The notes under the pieces are model-generated. The model saw nothing but the letters and a program-made list of their open reading frames with translations. It was not told where the DNA came from and did no database searches. The translations under genes were made by a program, and so were the position numbers. From Gemmatimonadota bacterium (GTDB lineage: Bacteria; Gemmatimonadota; Gemmatimonadetes; Palauibacterales; Palauibacteraceae), in assembly GCA_022825725.1 (NCBI GenBank), contig JAJDWE010000038.1, forward strand, positions 1 through 64,000: DNA of 64,000 bases, given 5' to 3'. Shown one piece after another: positions 44,402 through 57,272 of the stretch (position 1 is its first letter; each line of letters opens with the position of its first letter).

Positions 44402-45697
44402 ATGATGACGAACAGAGAGGGCAGCGACGCGTCGATCCTGGAGAAGATCCGGAAGCGGCGCATGGTGCAGATCGCGCTCGTGTACGTGGGCGCGGCCTGG
44501 CTCGGCGTGGAGATTACCGACTTCATCGTCGGGACCTACGCGTTTTCGAGGAAGGTCCTCGACACGGTCGTCTTCCTCGCCATCCTCGGCTTCCCCGCCT
44601 TTCTCATCATCGGCTGGTATCACGGCGAGCGCGGCCCCCAGCGCGTCCGCCGGGCGGAAGCCTGGCTCTTGGCCACGCTGATCACACTGGGCGGGATCGG
44701 CACTTACCGGATCGCGACCGCCGAACCGGAAGCCGGGGAGATGGCGGCGCCCGCCGCGATCGCGGACGGTGTGGACCGTAGCGGAGATGGGGTGAGTTTC
44801 GCGGGCTCGGCGCCCGATCTGGGTCCGAACTCGCTCGCCGTCCTGCCCTTCCGGAACAACGTGCCGGACCCGGAACTCGAGTGGCTCGGTTCGGGGCTCG
44901 CGGACCTGCTCACGACGAACCTGGCGCAACTCCCCGATCTGCTCGTCGTCGGCCGGCAGAGCCTTTACGACCTCCTCATGGAGGGAGGGGTCTCCGAGGA
45001 GGAGGACATCCCGGAGGCTCTGGCGCTGACGGTGGCGCGCGGGAGCGGCGCCCGCATGCTGCTCTGGGGCAGCGTGACGGGGTCGGCCGAAGACATGCGC
45101 ATCGACGCCCAGTTGATCGAACTGGAGAACGGCACCGTCGCCTCGGCCGACTTCGCGCGGGGCATCGATGTGTTCGAACTCGTGGATACGCTGACGGTGC
45201 GTCTCGCTTCCCACCTCGCCGGCGCGCCGCCGCCGGCCCAGGTCGCGCGCATCAGCCACCTCGGCACGCGGAATCTCGAGGCGCTCGCTGCCTTTCACCG
45301 GGGCAACGCTCTGATTCGCGCCGGCAGCCCGGAAGAGGCCGAAGCGCACTACGAGCGAGCCGCCACCCTCGACAGCGCGTTCGCGCTCCCGTTCCTCACG
45401 GCAGCCGGCGAGTTCCGGGCGGGAGAGGCCGTATCGCCGGATGGCGAGCGAGCCGAGGCCGAACGGCGACGCGCCGACTGGCGGGAACGCGGCCACGCAC
45501 AACTCGTCCGGCGGCTCCCCGAGGATGTGCGGGAGCAGTTGGCGGGCCTCCGCGGGGACGAACTGCGGGCGGCGATCGACTCACTGATGGACGGCGCGAT
45601 TTCCGGTATCCGCCTCCTCGTCACGGAACGACGAGCCGGGCCCGGCGAGCCCCCGGACGAGCCGCCGCCGCGCCGGGATCCCCCGCCTCCGCGCTGA
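44402..45697 (+). CDS. membrane protein with TolB-like domain and tetratricopeptide region
   Basis: 431 residues; tandem ATGs at 44402 and 44405. The N-terminal block (about 15-105) starts EKIRKRRMVQIALVYVGAAW and has three membrane helices, a module often fused to TolB-like/TPR proteins. A second domain (about 140-290) opens with SLAVLPFRNNVPDPELEWLG and includes LLWGSVTGSAEDMRIDAQL, the TolB N-terminal-like/FlgO fold. A TPR-type unit follows (LEALAAFHRGNALIRAGSPE), then a Pro/Arg-rich end. Probably an envelope scaffold or sensor; the ligand is unknown. Confidence 0.75.
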   Translation: MMTNREGSDASILEKIRKRRMVQIALVYVGAAWLGVEITDFIVGTYAFSRKVLDTVVFLAILGFPAFLIIGWYHGERGPQRVRRAEAWLLATLITLGGIGTYRIATAEPEAGEMAAPAAIADGVDRSGDGVSFAGSAPDLGPNSLAVLPFRNNVPDPELEWLGSGLADLLTTNLAQLPDLLVVGRQSLYDLLMEGGVSEEEDIPEALALTVARGSGARMLLWGSVTGSAEDMRIDAQLIELENGTVASADFARGIDVFELVDTLTVRLASHLAGAPPPAQVARISHLGTRNLEALAAFHRGNALIRAGSPEEAEAHYERAATLDSAFALPFLTAAGEFRAGEAVSPDGERAEAERRRADWRERGHAQLVRRLPEDVREQLAGLRGDELRAAIDSLMDGAISGIRLLVTERRAGPGEPPDEPPPRRDPPPPR

Positions 45698-45814
45698 ACG
45701 CAGGATGACGCGCCGCGCTGGACGTTCGGGGTTGCGCGGGCCATGTTCCAACGAAGCATGGGCGGGCGCCGCCTCCCCACGGTGGGGGCGTCCTCGGAAC
45801 CTCAGGGAGGCCAC

Positions 45815-46981
45815 ATGAAGCGAAGGGCGTTTCTCCGAGCCGGACTCACGGGCGCCGGCGTTGCCGGCATCGCCGCAGCACCCCTTGCCGCACCCCTCGC
45901 GGGCGCGACGACGGTGCGCGGTCTCGACACGATCTTCAACCCCCGCCGACCGGGACGCGACTACAACGGCCCCGTCCGGCTGAGTTCGAACGAGAACCCG
46001 CTCGGCATCGCCCCGTCCGCGCGGCAGGCGATCATCGACGGGCTCGACGAGGCGAACCGCTATCCCGGCGCCACCGGTGAGCTCGTGCGCGAGGCGCTCG
46101 TCGCGCGACTCGGTGTCAAGCCCGGCCAGCTCTTCTTCGGCTCCGGCTCGACGGAAATCCTGCGCATCGCCGCGGCCGCGTGGGCCGCGCCCGGCGGCCG
46201 CCTCATCTACGCGGAGCCGACGTACGAGGACGTACCCAGGTACTCGCAACCCTTCGCCTACGATCACATCACGGTCCCGCTCACGGGCGACTATGCCCAC
46301 GACATCGACCGCATGCGCGAAGAGGCGTCGAAGTCGTCCGCGCCGAGCGTGATCTACTTCTGCAACCCGAACAACCCGACCGGCACGCTCACCGCGACGA
46401 AGCCGATCATGGACTGGATCCGGGACGAGAGCGAGCAGCACCTCTTCCTCGTCGACGAGGCGTACTTCGAACTCGCGGACGATCCGGGCTACGAGACCTT
46501 CGTCCCGCTCATCGAGCGCCATCCGAACCTGATCGTCGCCCGCACCTTCTCCAAGGTGTACGCGATGGCCGGGATTCGCCTCGGCTACGGGATCGCGCAC
46601 GAGGCCACGGTCCAGCGCGTCCTCCCGTTCGCGACGCGGAACGCCCCCAACCACGTCGCAGGCGTGGCCGCCGTCGCCTCGCTCGCCGACGATGAGTTCT
46701 TCGCGAAGAGCGTGAAGACGAACGACGAGGCGAAGGCGATGATGTACGATGCCCTCGGCCAACTTGACATCGAGGTTCTGCCGAGCCACACGAACTTCAT
46801 CATGCACCGGATCAAGGGCGAACTCGCGACCTACAACGAGCGCATGTTCGAGGCCGGCTTCAACGTGGGCCGCCCGTTCCCGCCCATGACGGACTGGAGC
46901 CGGCTCTCGATGGGCCTCCCGTCGGACACGGAGAAGCTCGCCGAAGTCATGATGGACTTCCGCAAGAAGGACTGGATCTAG
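45815..46981 (+). CDS. Tat-targeted PLP-dependent aminotransferase, HisC-like (fold type I)
   Basis: 388 residues from ATG 45815 (AGGGAGG upstream); an earlier in-frame ATG at 45743 is less likely. The N terminus MKRRAFLRAGLTGAGVAG is a twin-arginine signal. The remainder resembles histidinol-phosphate aminotransferases: LSSNENPLGIAPSARQAI, CNPNNPTGTLT, LVDEAYFEL and the PLP lysine in RTFSKVYAMAGIRLGYG. No other his genes are near. A periplasmic location for a PLP enzyme is unusual. Real transamination in the periplasm is inference, and the physiological substrate is unknown. Confidence 0.82.
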   Translation: MKRRAFLRAGLTGAGVAGIAAAPLAAPLAGATTVRGLDTIFNPRRPGRDYNGPVRLSSNENPLGIAPSARQAIIDGLDEANRYPGATGELVREALVARLGVKPGQLFFGSGSTEILRIAAAAWAAPGGRLIYAEPTYEDVPRYSQPFAYDHITVPLTGDYAHDIDRMREEASKSSAPSVIYFCNPNNPTGTLTATKPIMDWIRDESEQHLFLVDEAYFELADDPGYETFVPLIERHPNLIVARTFSKVYAMAGIRLGYGIAHEATVQRVLPFATRNAPNHVAGVAAVASLADDEFFAKSVKTNDEAKAMMYDALGQLDIEVLPSHTNFIMHRIKGELATYNERMFEAGFNVGRPFPPMTDWSRLSMGLPSDTEKLAEVMMDFRKKDWI

Positions 46982-47022
46982 CAGCCCGATCCGAACGCTT
47001 GCCGTCGCCCGCCGACCTTGAG

Positions 47023-47778
47023 TCAGCGGGCGGCGGACGAGCGGCCGAGCGTTCGCCGCAGGTAGCCTCGGATGTGTTCCAGCGTGTCGTCTGCAGTCCA
47101 GATGGAGCGGAGTTCCGGCTCCAGGTCGACGGCGCCCCCCGCGGCAGACGCGAACTGCCGCTTCGTGAGGCTGTAGGCCGCCGCCGGAATCGAGGCCAGG
47201 TCGAGCGCGACCTCCCGCGCCCGACCGGGCAGGTTGCCCGCCGGCACGATTTCGTCCACGAGGCCGCGCTCCGCTGCGCCTTCGGGGTCGTACAGGCGTC
47301 CGAGCAGTATGACTTCGCGCTGGTATCGCCGTGGGATGGCACTCCGCACGATGTCCAGGGCGACGGTGGGGAAGGGGACCCCGACTTTCAGTTCGGGAAG
47401 CCCGATGCGTCCCTGGCCGGCGGCCATGACCCGATAGTCGCAGGCGCAGGCGATGACGCCGCCGCCAGCCACCGCGTGGCCGTTCACGGCCGCCACGAGC
47501 GGCTTCGGAAAGGCGTGCAGCATCGAGAACAACGCCCCAAGGCTTTCCAGCAGCGCGTCAACGTACGGTGGGCCCTCGTCGACGACGCGGAAGAGCTCGA
47601 CGCCTGCCGAGAAGGCGGACCCCGTGCCTGTCAGCACGACGGCCCGGACGGAGTCTTCCCGCCGGGCGCGGTCGAACTCCGCGGCGAGCGCGTCGGCGAA
47701 CTCGACGGTGAGGACGTTTGCCGGTTCGTGCGCCATGCAAATCTCCGTCGTGCCGCTCTCATCGCTCCTCTGGATCAT
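47023..47778 (-). CDS. enoyl-CoA hydratase/isomerase (crotonase) family protein
   Basis: 251 residues. Crotonase-fold features: VVLTGTGSAFSAGVEL (oxyanion-hole/CoA region, near residue 58), KPLVAAVNGHAVAGGG near residue 100, and IGLPELKVGVPFP near residue 126. The glutamate that usually follows the GGG turn is absent (sequence GGGVIACACDY), while the second acidic residue in PELKVG is kept. It may therefore be an isomerase or hydrolase rather than a hydratase. Short ATG context MIQRSDESG; a later ATG (codon 15) is possible. Divergent from the efflux operon. Confidence 0.75.
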   Translation of the reverse strand: MIQRSDESGTTEICMAHEPANVLTVEFADALAAEFDRARREDSVRAVVLTGTGSAFSAGVELFRVVDEGPPYVDALLESLGALFSMLHAFPKPLVAAVNGHAVAGGGVIACACDYRVMAAGQGRIGLPELKVGVPFPTVALDIVRSAIPRRYQREVILLGRLYDPEGAAERGLVDEIVPAGNLPGRAREVALDLASIPAAAYSLTKRQFASAAGGAVDLEPELRSIWTADDTLEHIRGYLRRTLGRSSAAR

Positions 47779-47812
47779 GTTCTCTCCTCGCGGCTCTCGC
47801 TCTCTCGATTCT

Positions 47813-47854
47813 ACTAGTAAATTAGTTGACCCGATGCCCTCTGCCGCCTAGGCT
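47813..47854 (+). promoter_or_regulatory. AT-rich dyad plus putative promoter between crotonase gene and efflux operon
   Basis: ACTA-N6-TAGT (47813-47826) forms a small inverted repeat in an AT-rich patch that stands out from the GC-rich surroundings. It overlaps a plus-strand TTGACC (47826-47831), 17 bases, TAGGCT (47849-47854). A regulator bound here could control both divergent units. The plus-strand start would leave a leader of about 170 bases before the adaptor gene, in which I see no further recognisable element. No regulator gene is adjacent. Confidence 0.35.
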
Positions 47855-48030
47855 CCTCGCGGGGCAAAGGCAGCCGGGCCGTGGGCCGTACAACGGTCAG
47901 GGCACGTTGCCGTGTCAAAGCCTCGACTCCCGGCGGTTGATGGACCGTTGACAGTCTTGCGATAGATTGGGCTTGCCGCGACCACTCCGACTGGTCGACC
48001 ACGCGAACCGAACACAGCGGTGCGAGGCTT

Positions 48031-49281
48031 ATGAAGGCACGTCACTGGGTCACGTTGATCGTCCTGCTTGTCGCGGGTGCGGCCGTCGTCGGCATCTTCA
48101 TGCGGCTGAACGAGGACGGGGAGGATGAGCCGCAGAGCTTCGGCGACGCCGCGGCCGATTCCGTGGCCGAGGCGGTGCGGGGGACGGCTTCGGCGGCCGC
48201 CTTCGCCACGGACATTTTCCTCCCCGTCGAAGGCGCCGTCATTCAGCGCGACACCTTCGTGCTCTGGGTCACCGCGAGCGGGCGAGCCGCATCTCTGCGG
48301 CAGGCCCCGGTCCATGCGGAGGTCGAAGGGCCCGTGACCGCCGTGCCGCTGCAGGAGGGGGATCAGGTGCGGGCAGGCCAGCTTCTGGCGCGGATCGATC
48401 CGGCCCTCTACGAGATCCGGGCGCAGCGGGCGGAGGCAGGAGTGGCGCGCGCGCAGGCGGAATACCTGGACCGCGTACTGTTCGATGAGGACCTGCCCGA
48501 CTCGGTCCGGCTGGCCCGTGCCGAACAGGCCCGCATCCGGGTGAGCCTCCCGGATGTCGAGGCGCAGCTCGCGGAAGCGCGCTACGAACTGGAGAAGACG
48601 CGGATCGTCGCCCCCTTCGCCGGCCTGGTGGCGAACCTCGGCGTTGCGCGGGGGAGCCGGGTCCGGGCGGGGGATTCCATCGCGACGGTCGTCGACCTTT
48701 CGGAGGTGGACATCGATGCCGAGGTCCTGCATTCCGAACTCCCGCTCGTGGAGGTGGGCCGGCAGGCGACCGCTACCTTCCCCGCGCTGCGGGGGGAGGT
48801 TTTCGAGGGGCGCGTCGTGAGCGTGAACCCGCTGATCGACCCCGAGACGCAGACCGCGCGCGTCACGGTGCGCCTGTCGAATCCCGAGGCTCGTATCGTG
48901 CCGGGCATGCCGGGGAACGTGCGGATCGCGGGCCGCCAGCTCGCGGATCGGACGTTCGTGCCGAAGGAAGCGGTCGTCGAGCGGAGCCGGCGCCAGGTGG
49001 TCTTCGTCTTCGAGCCGGGGGAGCCGGGTTCGGAGACGGGGCGCGCCCAGTGGGAGTACGTGACGCTCGGACTCGAGAACGACACGCAGGTCGAGATCAT
49101 CCCAAACCCGGACGGGGACGACACGTTCGTGCCCGCAGGCGGCGAGGTCGTGCTCGTCGACGGCCACGCCACGCTCACGCACGACGCCCAGGTGCGGATC
49201 GACAACTACGGCGAACTCGAAGCTCCGGCGGAGCCGCCCGCGGACGGCACGACGAGCGGCTCCGCGGGCGACTCGCGATGA
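48031..49281 (+). CDS. RND efflux periplasmic adaptor (membrane fusion) protein
   Basis: Links inner-membrane pump and outer-membrane channel. 416 residues. N-terminal membrane anchor (about 7-24), an unusual acidic/Ala spacer (about 30-65), then the lipoyl half APVHAEVEGPVTAVPLQEGDQV near residue 95, a helical hairpin, the second lipoyl half TRIVAPFAGLVANLGVARGSRV, beta-barrel and membrane-proximal domains (NPLIDPETQTARVTVRL). First gene of the efflux operon; its stop overlaps the next start (ATGA). Confidence 0.9.
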   Translation: MKARHWVTLIVLLVAGAAVVGIFMRLNEDGEDEPQSFGDAAADSVAEAVRGTASAAAFATDIFLPVEGAVIQRDTFVLWVTASGRAASLRQAPVHAEVEGPVTAVPLQEGDQVRAGQLLARIDPALYEIRAQRAEAGVARAQAEYLDRVLFDEDLPDSVRLARAEQARIRVSLPDVEAQLAEARYELEKTRIVAPFAGLVANLGVARGSRVRAGDSIATVVDLSEVDIDAEVLHSELPLVEVGRQATATFPALRGEVFEGRVVSVNPLIDPETQTARVTVRLSNPEARIVPGMPGNVRIAGRQLADRTFVPKEAVVERSRRQVVFVFEPGEPGSETGRAQWEYVTLGLENDTQVEIIPNPDGDDTFVPAGGEVVLVDGHATLTHDAQVRIDNYGELEAPAEPPADGTTSGSAGDSR

Positions 49282-50675
49282 GGCGCAGTGCCCGAGGCGG
49301 CTGGTCGGGTTTCCGCGGCGTGGTCGCCCTCGCCGCCGTGCTGGCGATTGGAGGTCTCGCGATCCCGGCGCCGTCGGCTGCCCAGAGGTCGACGATCCCG
49401 GACACCATCGACATCACGAGGGCGATCCGAATCGCCCTCAGCGAGAGTCCGGTCCTGCGGATGTCCCGGACGGAGGCGGATCGGGCGGGTGCCGACCGGT
49501 TGGCGGCCTGGGGGGCGTTCCTCCCCACGGCCGGCGTGAGCGCCGACCTCAGCCGGTCGAGTTTCTCGCGGACGACGTTTGTCGGCGAGGAAGGGCTGTC
49601 GGAGACGCTTCCGGCGGTCCTCACGTCTTCGAGCCAGAACGCGGTCCAGACGCTGTTCATGAGCTGGGTCGTCCTGGATCGCGGTCGCCGTTTCTCCGAG
49701 ATCTCGCGGTCCGCGGCAAGTCTTCGCGCCGCACAGCGCCGCTACGACGACCGGCAGCGCGAGGTGGTGCTGACGGTGCGCCGCGACTTCCTCGAAGCCC
49801 TGCGGCGGCAGGAACTGCTGGAACTCACGCGAACGCAGATCGCGGACCGGGAACTCGAACTCGAGATCGCCAGCCGCCGATACGAGATCGCGGCCGTGGA
49901 ACGAACGGATCTGCTCGCGGCGGAAGGGAACCTGTTGAACGCACGGATCGCCCTCGCGGCCGAAGAGAACCAATTGCGCGCCGGGCTGCGCCAACTCGTC
50001 GTGTCGATGGGACTGCCGCCCGATGCGGGCGACGGTCTCGTGCTCAGGCCCGACGACGGCATGCCGGAGGGCGTCCCCGATATCGACTTCATCGTTCAGA
50101 CGGCCGTGACGTCCGACCCCGAACTCGCGGCGCTCGATGCGGAGCGCTCCGCGGCCGCCGCGTCGCTGTGGACCGCTCGCACCCGCTACCTGCCGGAAGT
50201 CCGCGTGAGTCTGGGATGGAATCGCACGGAGAATTTCGGACCGGAGGACTCGTTTTGGCAGTTCAACCCGGGCGACACGAGACACGGTTTCCAGATCTCG
50301 GCATCGTGGAGCCTGTTTGACGGTTTCCAGCGTGAACGGGAGAACGCCCAGGCGTCGGCGGCCAGGCGGCAGGCCGAGGAGGACCTGCGACGCCGGCGGC
50401 TTGAGATCGAGCGAGATGTGCGGCGGTATGGAGACGACATCACTCGGCTGGACCAGACGCTGAATCTGCTTGAGCGCGTGTACGCGATCTCGCGGGAGCG
50501 TCTGGAGATGCAGCAGGAGCGTTACCGGCTCGGGACCGTGAGTTTCACGGAACTCCAGCAGGCGATCGACGCGGTGCAGAGGGCGGAGACCGATCTGATC
50601 CAGCAGCAATACGATTACCTGATCGCGTGGTCCAGTCTCGCGGAATACATCGAGGCCGGGCCCGGCAGCCCATGA
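49278..50675 (+). CDS. TolC-family outer-membrane efflux channel
   Basis: 465 residues from ATG 49278. The signal peptide ends near residue 36 (APSAAQ). Two internally repeated helical-hairpin halves are visible, with ITRAIRIALSESPVLRMSRTEADRA at the first and ALDAERSAAAASLWTARTRYLPEV at the second, and DGFQRERENAQA and ERYRLGTVSFTELQQA, typical of the family. It follows the adaptor and precedes two RND pumps, so it completes a tripartite system. Confidence 0.92.
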   Translation: MRRSARGGWSGFRGVVALAAVLAIGGLAIPAPSAAQRSTIPDTIDITRAIRIALSESPVLRMSRTEADRAGADRLAAWGAFLPTAGVSADLSRSSFSRTTFVGEEGLSETLPAVLTSSSQNAVQTLFMSWVVLDRGRRFSEISRSAASLRAAQRRYDDRQREVVLTVRRDFLEALRRQELLELTRTQIADRELELEIASRRYEIAAVERTDLLAAEGNLLNARIALAAEENQLRAGLRQLVVSMGLPPDAGDGLVLRPDDGMPEGVPDIDFIVQTAVTSDPELAALDAERSAAAASLWTARTRYLPEVRVSLGWNRTENFGPEDSFWQFNPGDTRHGFQISASWSLFDGFQRERENAQASAARRQAEEDLRRRRLEIERDVRRYGDDITRLDQTLNLLERVYAISRERLEMQQERYRLGTVSFTELQQAIDAVQRAETDLIQQQYDYLIAWSSLAEYIEAGPGSP

Positions 50676-50688
50676 CGAAACCCCGCTA

Positions 50689-54095
<3,407 letters not shown>

Positions 54096-54099
<4 letters not shown>

Positions 54100-57000
54100 T
54101 CGATCTGGCCATCCGCCGACCGGTGGCCACCGCCGCGATCTACATCGCCCTCTTCGCGCTCGGCGTGACGAGCTTCCGGCTCATTCCGGTCGAGGATCTG
54201 CCCGAGGTCGAGTTTCCCCGTCTCACGGTCACCGCCACCTGGAACGGAGCTTCTCCCGAGGCGCTGGAAGCCTTCGTGACCGCGCCGCTCGAGACCGTCA
54301 TCCAGCAGGTCGGCGGCGTGGAGAAGGTCGTCTCGGAGTCCTCCGCCGATGCGCGCGGGACGGGTTCGAGCGCCCGGATCGAAGTGGAATTCGAGCGCGA
54401 TACGCGCATGGAGTTCGCCCGCCTCGAACTCGGCGAGAGGATCAACTCGATCCGCGACGAACTGCCGGAGGGCGTGGTGCCCAGCCTCTCCGAGTACGTC
54501 CCGCAGGAATTCGCCGAGGAGGAAGAGCGACTCCTCAGCTTCTCCCTGACGGGCCCCTACACGTTCGCGCGCCTGGGAGAGATCGCCGAGGAGGAGATCG
54601 CGCCCTTCGTGCGGGGACTGCCGGGCGTGTCCGCAGTGGACGTTCTGGGCGCGGAGCGCCGCGAGATCGCCGTGGAGCTCGACCGGGGCCGGCTGGAGGC
54701 GCTCGGGCTGCGGCCGGAAGAGGTCAGCCGGCGGATCGTCGAGTTGTCCGAGCCGAAAGCGCCGGGATCGGTCGAACTCGATGGGCGGCAATTCGCCATC
54801 GCCGTCCGCACCCGGGCGCTCGAAGTGTCCGACATCGAGGAAATGATCGTCCTCACGCGGCCCGATGGGCCGGTCCGCGTCGGCGATCTGGGGCAGGTCC
54901 GCGACCAGACGGAAGACCCGATGTTCTTCTGGCGCATCGACTCCCAGCCCACGATCTCGATCAGCGTGTACCGCCAGTCGGGCACGAACGTGATCGAGGT
55001 CGCGGATGATGTGAAGGCCGCGATGACCGAACTGGGCTCGACGCTCCCGGCGGGCGTGGGCCTCGAGTTGCTGACCGATCAGAGCGAGAACATCCGCGAG
55101 CAACTCTCGGAACTTCGGCTCCGCGCGATCGCCGCCGCCATCGTGATCTTCATCGTGCTCACGCTCTTCCTGCGGTCGCTCGGCGCCGTCCTCGTCGTGT
55201 TCGCGACGATCGGATTCAGCGTCCTGACCGCGGTGAACTTCCTCTACCTCGGCGGTTTCTCGCTGAACCTGCTCACGCTGTGGGGACTCGCGTGGGGGTT
55301 CGGCCTGGTCGTCGACAACGGCATCGTCGTGCTCGAGAACGTGGAGCGTCACCGCCGGGCGGGGGCGGGCCCATCCGATGCCGCGAGCCGCGGGGCGCGC
55401 CAGGTCGTTCTGCCGGTCCTCGCCGCGACGCTGACGACCGCGATCGTTCTCGTGCCCTTCCTCTTCCTGCAAGGGGAGCTGCGGGTCTACTACCTGCCGC
55501 TCTCGTTCGCCGTCGGGTTTTCGATCATCGCGAGCCTCTTCGTGGCGTTCACCTTCGTCCCGGCACTCGCGTCGCGCGTCGCCCGCATGCGGGACTCCGC
55601 CGGGGCCGTGGTCGATCCGGCCCGGACGACGGGGGACGCCGCGTCATCGCCGACCTCGGTGTCCGAGCCGTTCTACATCGCGGGATACCGGTCGCTCCTC
55701 GGGTTCGCGCTTCGGCACCCCGTCGTCGTCGCGCTCGTCTGCCTCGGGAGCCTCGCCGGGAGCTGGTACCTGTTCGACGAACACGTGAGCACCGGGAGGT
55801 ACTGGAGCGGATTCGGGGGAAGCGACAGCTATATCACGATCACGATCAGCTTCCCGCGCGGCGCGGGGCTCGAACGCACGGACGAGCTCGTGCGCTCGTT
55901 CGAAGCGAAGCTCGCCACCATCGATGAGGTGAAGCGCTTCGAGGCGCAGGTCCGGCCCAACTACGCGTACATGCGCGCGGAGTTCCCGGACGAGATCGAG
56001 CACACGTCCATCCCGGTAGCCATCAAGGACCAGATGGTCGCCTACAGCTATGGGTTCTCGGGCGTCGATGTCTTCGTGCGCGGATACGGTCCGAGCTTTT
56101 ACGGCGGCGGGTCGAGTCCGCCCAACTACAGCCTTCAGGTGCTCGGGTACAACTATCTGACGGTGCAGGAGATCGCCGAGGAGATCGCGTCGCGCCTGAC
56201 GCGATTCTCGCGGATCCGCGACGTGGATCCGAACGCGAACAGCAACTGGTACTCGCGCGACAAGGAGTTCGAGTACTACGTGGAGCCGGACCGGGAGGCG
56301 CTGGCGGCGTACGATCTCCCCGTTTCCCAACTGCTCAACTACGTGTCCAGCAACATCCAGGGCCGTCCGTCCCAGAGCCGGATCCGGGTGGGCGGCGAAG
56401 AGGTGCGGTACGCCGTCAAGGTGGACGGGTATCGCGAGTTCGACTTCCACGATCTGAGCGATCTGCGCGTGCCGGTCTCCTCCCGCGAGGAACTCCGGCT
56501 CGCGAACGTCGCGGAAGTGGGGCGCCGGCAGGTTCTGGCCAACATCCGGCGGGAGGACCAGCAGTACGAGAGGACCGTGGCCTGGGAGTTCCGGGGGCCG
56601 GTGAGGTTCGGCGACCTCGTCCGCGACGCGGTCGTGGACGCGATGGAACTCCCGCCCGGATACAGGATCGAGAAATCGAGCTTCGGGGGCTGGACGACGG
56701 AGGAGACGACGCAGATGTGGGTCGTCCTCGCCTTCTCCATCCTCCTCATCTACATGGTGACTGCCGGTCTGTTCGAGTCGCTCGCGGCGCCGTTCGTCGT
56801 GCTCTTCTCGCTGCCCTTCGCCCTCATCGGCGTCTTCCTCATCTTCTTCTACACCGACGCGACGTTCACCCGTACCGCGTTCATCGGCACGATCATGATG
56901 GGCGGCATCGTCGTGAACAATGCCATCCTCGTGGTTTACCACATCGGCGAAGTGCGCAAACGCATGCCGACGGGCGCGGCGATCGTGCAGGGGACGCTGG

Positions 57001-57200
57001 AGCGGGTGCGCCCGATCCTCATGACGACGCTGACGACGGTGTTCGGACTCCTGCCTCTCGTCCTCTTCGCGCCCTCCCAGGATGAGAACATCTGGAACGC
57101 GCTCGCGCTGGCGACGATCGGGGGGTTGATTTCGAGTACACTGTTCGTGCTCGTCGCAATTCCCGTCGCATATCGTTACATCGTGGCACGCCGTATCTGA
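54096..57200 (+). CDS. RND-family efflux pump subunit 2 (AcrB/HAE1 type)
   Basis: 1034 residues, normal length. IDLAIRRPVATAAIYIALFA opens TM1. TM4 has GLVVDNGIVVLENVERH, again an Asp-Asn pair. The middle contains a Tyr/Gly-rich periplasmic segment (AYSYGFSGVDVFVRGYG). The ATG overlaps the stop of pump 1, so the two are made together and may form a heterotrimer, as MdtB and MdtC do. That pairing is inference. Drug or lipid substrate unknown. Confidence 0.92.
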
Positions 57201-57272
57201 CGGCACGCCCGCCGGCAGGCGGAGGCCTGGACGGGGGGGCGCACGGGAACACAACAGCTGACGGGGGTCGAG

